From the NCBI RefSeq assembly GCF_963855985.1, contig NC_087110.1, positions 11,523,001 through 11,587,000 on the forward strand: 64,000 bases of DNA, written 5' to 3'. Of this stretch, positions 57,264-64,000 are shown in pieces. Source of the stretch: Ostrinia nubilalis. Taxonomy: Eukaryota; Arthropoda; Insecta; Lepidoptera; Crambidae. The notes below the pieces were generated by a model, which worked only from the letters and a program-made list of their open reading frames with translations, was not told the DNA's origin and searched no databases. Both the position numbers and the translations under genes were made by a program. The first letter of the stretch is position 1. Each line of letters begins with the position of its first letter.

Positions 57264-57690
57264 ACTAAGTAGACCGACGATCTGGTGAAGGTCGCGGTTA
57301 GCACCTGGATGCGAGCAGCGCAAGACAGGTCATTGTGGAAAACCTTGAGGGTAAAAGGTTTTCCACAAAGACCGGTCCTGCGCCGCTCGCATCCAGGCAC
57401 CTCCCACGACCTTCACCAGATCGTCGATCCACCTAGTGGGAGTCATGCCCACACTACGTCTTCCGGCTCGTGGTCGCCACTCGAGAACTTTTCTGCCACA
57501 GCGGTGTAGAACTGTAGAGCTACGAACTATGTGACCCGCTTGATTTTTCTGCCAGATTCTGCGGGCTATGTCAGTCACTTTGGTTCTCCTGTGGATCTCC
57601 TCATTTCTGATTCGATCACGCAGGGAAACTCTAAGTATAGCACGCTTCATCGCCCTTTGGGTGACCTTGAGCCTTCTTATGAGGCTCATA
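57264..57690 (-). mobile_element. RTE LINE fragment folded back on itself
   Basis: 57274-57349 (plus) and 57354-57432 (minus) are the same LINE segment in opposite directions, giving a hairpin with a stem of about 75 bp. The minus part continues to 57690 through GATCTCCTCATTTCTGATTC. The GAAC tail is missing. Confidence 0.75.
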
Positions 57691-58034
57691 GTAAACGACC
57701 TTTTTGTGCGAGTACATCAAGGAATGAATCATTATTTCCTTTGGATCTATCTTCTTTGATATTAAATCGATACCACTTTTAGCCGTAGATAATCTTTATA
57801 TTCCAAGATTTAGATAGTGTACCTTTTCTAGATAAGAAATAGATTCCACATACATCCCGATAGAAATCCTCCGTGCCAAATCCTAAATTGGTAAGATGAG
57901 ATCTTCGGCCTGAGCTCTAACGGAATTCGATATCGCATTCGATTCGCGGGTTTTAGTGGTAGCGACATTTTATTGTTGTTTACTTTTGATTTACTAGATT
58001 TAGGTGGATTTTTAATACTTAAGTTTAGACTTTA
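57691..58034. other. Unassigned sequence
   Basis: Nothing recognised. Confidence 0.3.
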
Positions 58035-58162
58035 ATGCCCATTACAAACATTACTATAAGGTCTCACAGTGCGCGTGGACGTACAGGGACACATGAAACA
58101 ACATGCTGTGCATTCGATTTGCTGCTTCACTTTAAGCAAGCATCGTTTGTGAATACGGATGT
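58035..58162 (+). mobile_element. MITE (CGCCCGTATTCACAAAC family), decayed
   Basis: ATGCCCATTACAAACATTAC to ATCGTTTGTGAATACGGATG, with small deletions. Confidence 0.7.
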
Positions 58163-58481
58163 AAGTTAACAGTATTTTTAGCCTATAAGGCAGTACATAA
58201 TGTGACACACCCACTATCTTTTCTTTTGTTTATTGATTTCAAAAGACATTTTTCCTTTTATGTCCTACCTAGTTCGGATACATTTTTGAACGTTCAAAAA
58301 TATATTTTTATAAGTAGAAGAATTCATGCGATTGGAAAATATTGACATCATGAGAAAAAATCATAGTTTATTATCTCTCTTTGTAAAATCCCACTTAGTC
58401 TTCGATAGTACTTGCTTGGTTTTGCCACGGTTTTCCCGCTTGAAATTCAGTATGCTACTCAGAAAGACCGATTACTTGTGA

Positions 58482-58736
58482 CAGAGTAAATACAAATGAG
58501 TAGGTCATCTTCATAGAAACGCACCGAGCGCGGTTTGTATGTGAGCGCGCCAACACGTATGCGGCGCGCACGCACACACTGACAAAATTTAGCGGGGATT
58601 AGCGGTGAGCTAGTACTGCTTGCGCCGAATTTTGTCTGTGTGTGCGTGCGCGCCGCATACGTATATTGGCGCTTTCACATACAAACCGCGCCCGTGCGTT
58701 TCTATGAAGATGACCTACTCATTTGTATTTACTCTG
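58482..58736. mobile_element. Fold-back MITE with 7-bp target duplication (255 bp)
   Basis: CAGAGTAAATACAAATGAGT and its inverse ACTCATTTGTATTTACTCTG are the ends. The arms are about 110 bp with a short centre (TTAGCGGGGATTAGCGGTGA). CTTGTGA at 58475-58481 is repeated at 58737-58743. An internally deleted relative is at 3777-3896. Confidence 0.85.
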
Positions 58737-58749
58737 CTTGTGATGATCG

Positions 58750-58858
58750 CGGCAAACTTTCATCAAAATCCGTTGAATAGTTTTTACGTGAAAGGATAAC
58801 AAACACCCATAAATTCATCCATCCCAACAAACTTTCACATTTCTAATATTAGTAGGAC
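58750..58858 (+). repeat. Dispersed short repeat, 3' part
   Basis: AACTTTCATCAAAATCCGTT to ACATTTCTAATATTAGTAGG is the 3' half of a CCCGCG-type repeat. Confidence 0.6.
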
Positions 58859-59090
58859 AATGATACCAAACCAGCCATATTTCAGCCATCGCCTCGGAAT
58901 TCGTCAACGGATTGAGGCAATTTCAGGAATGTAAGTCATGAATGGCACTTTCGGAGTTTTCCTGGAATTATTTAGGCAAATTCGGAATGGGTTTGACGAT
59001 GAGCCTTCTCGGTACACTTTAGAAGAATATTTTAGCGGCACATTTGTTTTGTTATTTGTGTAATTGACTTTTCTCACCCGTATTCGACAT

Positions 59091-59235
59091 ACGCCCGTAT
59101 TCACAAACGTTACTATGAGGTCTCACAGTGCCGGTGGACGCACAGGGTGACACACGAACCAGTCACAGAGCTCTATCCAACGCTGTGCGTTCGATTTGCT
59201 ACTTCACTTAAGCAAGCGTCGTTTGTGAATACGGA
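59091..59235 (+). mobile_element. MITE (CGCCCGTATTCACAAAC family), near intact
   Basis: ACGCCCGTATTCACAAACGT to GTTTGTGAATACGG. It stands between two copies of TTCTCACCCGTATTCGACAT (59071-59090; 59240-59261 with two extra bases). Confidence 0.8.
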
Positions 59236-59529
59236 CTATTTCTCACCCGTATATTCGACATAATGTTTTGCTTCCTGAAATTAATTAAGCTTACGGACAA
59301 CGGCAAATCAGCTAATACTATAAGCGGATTATGTAGGTAATTGTAATTACTTTTTTGCAACGAAAATACACTGGACCACAATAAAGGGTCGGTTAGAAAA
59401 TCTTCTATATCTTTAAAAGTATCTTACCTAGCAGTCATGAAAATCTGTTGCACGCCGATATGCCATGATTTAGCTGAAAAAATGTTACTGTTATTAAAAT
59501 TTCTTAACGAATAGAGTCGCTTCTCAAAT

Positions 59530-59627
59530 TAAATTTTAAATAAACAAATTGAAAAAATCGCAAGCGGAAGGACGTGGGTTCGAGTCCCGCCTTTGGCAGT
59601 TCGATTTTTTCAAGTTGTTTATTTAAA
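59530..59627 (+). repeat. Inverted repeat enclosing a tRNA T-arm-like block
   Basis: AATAAACAAATTGAAAAAAT on the left pairs with the inverse ATTTTTTCAAGTTGTTTATT on the right. Between them GACGTGGGTTCGAGTCCCGC is a T-arm/B-box. It is related to 17893-17954 in the other direction. Confidence 0.5.
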
Positions 59628-60323
59628 ATTAATATGTGATCTATATTATTATGTATAATGCAATAAAAGTATGTATTTGATTTGATATAATTAATGTCCT
59701 TAGTTGTAAATAATAAGTATCACAAAAAATATTGGCGCGAATAACTCACAATTTTATTCTAACGTCTCACCCAAATTGACACCTGTCACTCTTAACTTCA
59801 CAGCCACGAGCCACGGGTATTTGGCCGCGAATCACAGATAATAAATCCAATTTTTCCAGACAAACCTTTTTATTCTCAAGACGTTTAGTTTTCGAATCAA
59901 CATTTCGCCGTGACTGTAATCCCTAAAGCAAAACAGCGCTATCCATCAATAGCCAGCGAAACACTAAAGCAGGCCTTCGGACTACGGACCCACATCAATA
60001 AAGCTCTGTCGTACAGATTTGGGTGCAAGTAGGGTTTCCATCAATTCGGAAAATCTGATAGAGACGTCATGGACATTTGAGAACAGTTAAATAAGACCTT
60101 ATATCTACACTGTGAAATGCAATAAAGAATTGAGTAAAAATTCGGTGGACAAGATAATTTATTGCCATGTTAATTGGTACGTGATGCATTTTCATTGGCA
60201 GCTCCAACAGCCTCGGGTTAGGGCGTGTGAAGTTACAATTTTGGCTCTACATGACGTCTGCTGATAACTTTTTCAAATTGCGAGCTATAACGGTTCGTCT
60301 TGGCAACATTGTACACAAAAAAA
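59628..60323. other. Unassigned sequence
   Basis: No exon, repeat or RNA gene recognised. Confidence 0.3.
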
Positions 60324-60535
60324 CGGCCAATGGGGCAGCAAGGTTCTGGAGTGGAGGCCACGTACCGCAAAGCGCAGCGTAGGACGTCCACCCACAAGGT
60401 GGATCGACGACCTCATAAAGGTAGCGGGAAGGCGCTGGATGCAGGCCACCACCAACCGGCCATTGTGGAAATAATTGAGGGAGGCCTATGTTCAGCAGTG
60501 GACGTCCTATGGCTGAAATGATGATGATGATGATA
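60324..60535 (+). mobile_element. RTE LINE 3' end, ATG-tailed
   Basis: TGGGGCAGCAAGGTTCTGGA through GTGGACGTCCTATGGCTGAA to ATGATGATGATGATG. It is one of the best-preserved copies of this subfamily here. Confidence 0.8.
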
Positions 60536-61163
60536 GGTAATTAAAAACCATTTAAAATCTGGATGGAAAGCATAAATTAGATGAGACATATCCACAGAAA
60601 TTAGAAGGAATGGTAACCCCAGTTACAAGAGACCCGTCCAATGGTGCGTGCGACGTACCATTTGAAATATGGAGAGAACTATGCCCTCTATTTTCGTGGA
60701 AATTCTTAAATGATATTTAAACTGCACCGTGTGTGCGAAATACCATTTTAGGTATAATAATGGCCTGAAAACTCTGACACATTTTAACGTCAAACTTTAG
60801 CTACTAACATTATAACTTCTTAACATTCTTGCTCTTACTTGGATATTTTATGACGGACTACTTGAACTTTTGAATAATGAAAACTTTATAATCTTTATAC
60901 TAATTATATCAGACGCCCTAAGCAGCAATTAAAAGATCTAAAAATACGAACTTTCCAATATTTAGAAGTTATAGGTTATTATAAATCCAATCAGAGTCCA
61001 ATTAATACTTTGAAATTATAACTAATTTTGCTAAATTTTGTTGCAAATTGTTCTATGAACTAGGCGTGAAAACATTGGTAAACAGATAAATATTAATAGG
61101 TATGCAATATTTTTAAAGTATTGTCAGGAAAGCAAACAAGTCCTAAACAAATAAATACTCACA
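60536..61163. other. Unassigned AT-rich sequence
   Basis: Nothing recognised. Confidence 0.3.
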
Positions 61164-61223
61164 AACTGCTCGGAACTGGTTCAAACCGGTTCGAACCAGT
61201 TCAAACTGCCGAAAACTCGTATA
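61164..61223. promoter_or_regulatory. Six 10-bp units with AACYGGTT-like sites
   Basis: Units begin with AAC every ten bases: AACTGCTCGG, AACTGGTTCA, AACCGGTTCG, AACCAGTTCA, AACTGCCGAA, AACTCGTATA. The three central units carry AACTGGTT, AACCGGTT and AACCAGTT, which fit the binding site of Grainyhead/CP2 factors (AACCGGTT), on one face of the helix. The central 30 bp are nearly palindromic. It might also be a decayed minisatellite. No neighbouring gene is visible. Confidence 0.35.
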
Positions 61224-61983
61224 AGTAGGCTGGCTGCTAATCCTGAATTCCGTCGCCGTGCCCGTTACAGCCAGTATCTTGCCTCTACTTGCTGTAAAAA
61301 GTGACGATAAAGCTCCACGTCCACTGGGGCTTTGCTATGCACAAGATAATGTTCCAGTAGGTATATTGTTATTATCAACGGTCTTACCTATTTAATTTTT
61401 ATTTAGAGGAATGTCTTTTGGTAGCTAATTATTAATTTAAATTATTTTTACTCTACTTCTGATCCTAATTTTGGGACTCTATTTCAATGACTGGAGGGGT
61501 TTAAGGTCACGAATCTTAGTACAAAGCCTCAAGACTTTTAATATTTCTGTAAAGTACTAATAAGACTTACAATAGCTCTGAAATTAGTGCACATCATTAC
61601 GATATCTTTATTAACTTTTTTCCCAATAAATGAGTTCATGTAAAAATAATATAAACTTTTTAAATTACACATATTGCATTCAAATTGTAAAACTACCTCA
61701 ATCGTTTTTGTCTATAGCTTACACTCATAAAATATAGCAAAGCATCACTAGACACCAATCCTAACCCCAAGACAGCAGCACGTACACACAGATTGTTTCG
61801 CAGTAGCTCGGGTAACACGTGTCATGCACACACTTGATTATGCGCACGAGTCGCGGGGAATATCTAAATTATTGTGTTGTCTAAAACAAAGAAAGAACGC
61901 ACTCGCTTCTTTAAAAATGTAAGAGACAGGTTGTCAATAGGTTAACATTTATGATAAGTGAAGGTTTTGAGATGGAAAATCTA
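61224..61983. other. Unassigned sequence
   Basis: A CACGTG palindrome near 61817 is the only motif noted. No gene or repeat recognised. Confidence 0.3.
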
Positions 61984-62187
61984 ATATCTATAAAAGCGAA
62001 CGGTCACTGACTGATTGACTAACTGACTCACTTAGAAACAGAAACTACAAGTGCTCGGAGTCTTAAATTTTGCATGAGCGTTCCTTTCAGAACGTAGGCG
62101 CTCACTGAGACGGGATTTTGCAAAATTCAACCCCGAAGGAGGTAAAACGGGATCCACGCGTACGAAATCGTGGGCGGCCGCTATAGT
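61984..62187 (-). repeat. Dispersed short repeat, family B
   Basis: On the minus strand it starts CGGCCGCCCACGATTTCGTA and ends with a CAGTCA-type run and TTTTATAGATA. Confidence 0.7.
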
Positions 62188-62875
62188 AAACTAAACTTGG
62201 ATTCAAAAGCGCATTTCGTGACTCGTCCAAGTACCGAATACCTTTTTCTATATTTTCAGAATTACCATCATTTTCATGCGGGCTCTAACTCATTTCAGGG
62301 CATGTTACACGAAGGATAAATAAAACGGGAAAATAAATCGATGCTTTCTTTCAATGGGGTTGAATCGTGATACTGTGTTTATTTAAACGACAAATTAGAA
62401 TTTTTCGCATCCATCAACGGGTGTGCATCTAGCTTCGATTGTGATGTAGGAATAAAAGTAGCAGTGTACATCGAAAATATTGGAAAGCCGTCAAGTTTGG
62501 CTGTGGTGGTGGTAACCTCGCGTGACCCGATCGCTTGTTATAGTCACATATAAAATGCAAGACAGTCAAGTGTGTGGTCTGTGTGATGAACTGATGATCG
62601 AGCTTGGCTAAGGATTTAGTAAACCATTAGTAAAGTTGGACTGACTGGTCCATTTATTGTTCCGAAGCAGTTGTAGTGTTCAAGTAATACTCGGACTTGT
62701 GAAAGCACTTTTTAAATGCAAAAAAAAATTGCAGAAAATAAATAACTTTTAAGCATTGTTGACTCGCTCGGTGGACCGATGACTTATTTGTGAGAAGCAA
62801 ATGTCCTAGATTCCTAGTCTGATAATAATTAAATACTCGTAATAAAATATATGTTTTCTATTTATTTTGCACACT
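62188..62875. other. Unassigned; isolated TATAAAA at 62549
   Basis: A TATA-like box without a good initiator or open exon downstream. Nothing else recognised. Confidence 0.25.
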
Positions 62876-62921
62876 GGGGTGCCAAAAATCGGCCAACTAA
62901 AAGTCGGTGGTCTGCGCCTAG
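62876..62921 (-). repeat. One end of the 53186-53350 MITE family
   Basis: ATCGGCCAACTAAAAGTCGG and TCTGCGCCTAG match one terminus. The rest of the element is missing. Confidence 0.55.
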
Positions 62922-63294
62922 ACTATTATTTTGTTAAAAACAAAAAAATACCTTAAAATAGAACGTTAAAATATAAACAAAAGGATATTTTGTACCTTTG
63001 TTTGCCCAAAGGTTTTGGGATAAAAACAAAACAACAAAAACAATTTTGTAGCTCTATTTTTAGGCAGTCAATAACACTTTTGTTTAGATTTCAATCAATC
63101 AATCAGTCCGAGTCCATGGGACGCGGATTAATGGTTTTTGTATGGTGCGACAAATGCTGGGGATTTAAAGATTATTTTTGCAGCATGAATGAGTAAATTG
63201 CTTGACAGACCTTAAAGTTGATGTCGGCTCATTAAATTGCACTTTAAATTGAATTTTAGACCAAAATGTTAAGTGTTTAACTTCTTGTAATAAG
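62922..63294. other. Unassigned sequence
   Basis: Nothing recognised. Confidence 0.3.
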
Positions 63295-63496
63295 CAGCAA
63301 GACTCTGGAGTGGAGGCCACGTACCGGAAAGCGCAGCATAGGACGTCCACCCACAAGGTGGACCGACGACCTCATAAAGGTAGCGGGAAGGCGCCGGATG
63401 CAGGCCGCTACCAACCGGCCATTGTAGAAATCATTGGGGGAGGCCTATGTTCAGCAGTGGACGTCCTATGGCTGAAATGATGATGATGATGATGAA
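63295..63496 (+). mobile_element. RTE LINE 3' end, ATG-tailed
   Basis: CAGCAAGACTCTGGAGTGGA through GTGGACGTCCTATGGCTGAA to ATGATGATGATGATGA. Confidence 0.8.
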
Positions 63497-63597
63497 TAAG
63501 CCCCGATATTTTAAAATGCAGCTCAAGTTTCCCATTTCAATTTGTGATCATCATCTACATAATATTTTCCAAAAGCGAAAAAGTCGTTTTGGAAAAT

Positions 63598-63914
63598 GAC
63601 TGGTCTTGCGCCACTCGCATCCAGATACCTCCCGCGACCTTCACCAGATCGTCGGTCCCCCTAGTGGGGGCCTGCCCACACTACGTCTAGTCGCTACTCG
63701 AGAACTTTTCTGCCCCGCGATTCTGCGGGCTAGTCGGTCACTTGGTTCCTCTGCGGAGCTCCTCATTTCTGATTCGATATGCAGTCCGGACCGACGATCT
63801 AGTAAAGGTCGCAGGAAGAGCCTGGATGTGGGCAGCGCAGGACCGTTCTTGTGGAAAGCCTAGGGGGTTTGTCCAGCAGTGGACGTCATTTGGCTGAAAC
63901 GAACGAACGAACGA
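63598..63914 (+). mobile_element. RTE LINE 3' end with inverted 5' part
   Basis: 63598-63789 is minus-oriented (upstream part of the LINE tip). 63790-63914 is plus-oriented and ends with the GAACGAACGAACGA tail. This is again the twin-priming order. Confidence 0.75.
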
Positions 63915-64000
63915 TGCAGTCGAATAACATTACAAAACTCGTTTAACTTTGCGCCATACACCAACCAAGACATACTTTGTAAATACGTGCCATTCGTTTA

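Noticed and set aside
62549..62590. TATAAAA box as a promoter
   Set aside because: The initiator spacing is poor, and the first ATGs downstream are followed at once by stops.
1..64000. CRISPR arrays, operons, ribosome binding sites
   Set aside because: The window is eukaryotic; no regularly spaced direct repeats or prokaryotic gene organisation is present.

Overview
The window looks like nuclear DNA of a moth or butterfly (Lepidoptera). It is AT-rich and gene-poor. Its dispersed repeats have the look typical of that order: RTE-type LINE tails ending in ATG or GAAC repeats, short repeats beginning CTAGC..CCCGCG, a tRNA-headed SINE, and many small inverted-repeat elements (MITEs). All calls were made by reading the sequence; nothing was searched or aligned by program.

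One host gene is well supported. It lies on the minus strand at 7347-11291 in three exons and encodes a secreted protein of 585 residues. Its cysteine pattern is that of a single von Willebrand factor C (SVWC) domain, but the two halves of the domain are separated by about 500 residues of Pro/Tyr-rich and charged sequence. A weaker candidate is a plus-strand first exon at 1213-1263. Intron 1 of the SVWC gene holds an unrecognised reading frame broken by one stop (9700-10125).

The middle of the window is a very large inverted repeat. The left arm is about 28.5-34.9 kb, the spacer is 34936-35209, and the right arm is 35210 to about 46.56 kb. The innermost 2.7 kb of each arm align without gaps and are almost identical. 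Outside that block the arms diverge abruptly and carry private insertions. A complete-length BEL/Pao LTR retrotransposon (35778-42252; LTRs of 226 bp that read as identical; 5-bp target duplication) sits in the right arm only. Its pol frame is broken twice.

The rest is layered transposon debris: two internally deleted piggyBac-like elements bounded by TTAA (23860-24772, 30344-31399), a hairpin element with an 8-bp duplication (25259-25561), a two-member family with 7-bp duplications (3777-3896, 58482-58736), Harbinger-like and mariner-like MITEs, LINE C-terminal fragments, and about twenty RTE 3' ends, several with an inverted 5' part. The region 50355-51600 shows four insertions nested in one another. 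A 10-bp-periodic array of AACYGGTT-like sites at 61164-61223 is the clearest possible regulatory element outside the gene.
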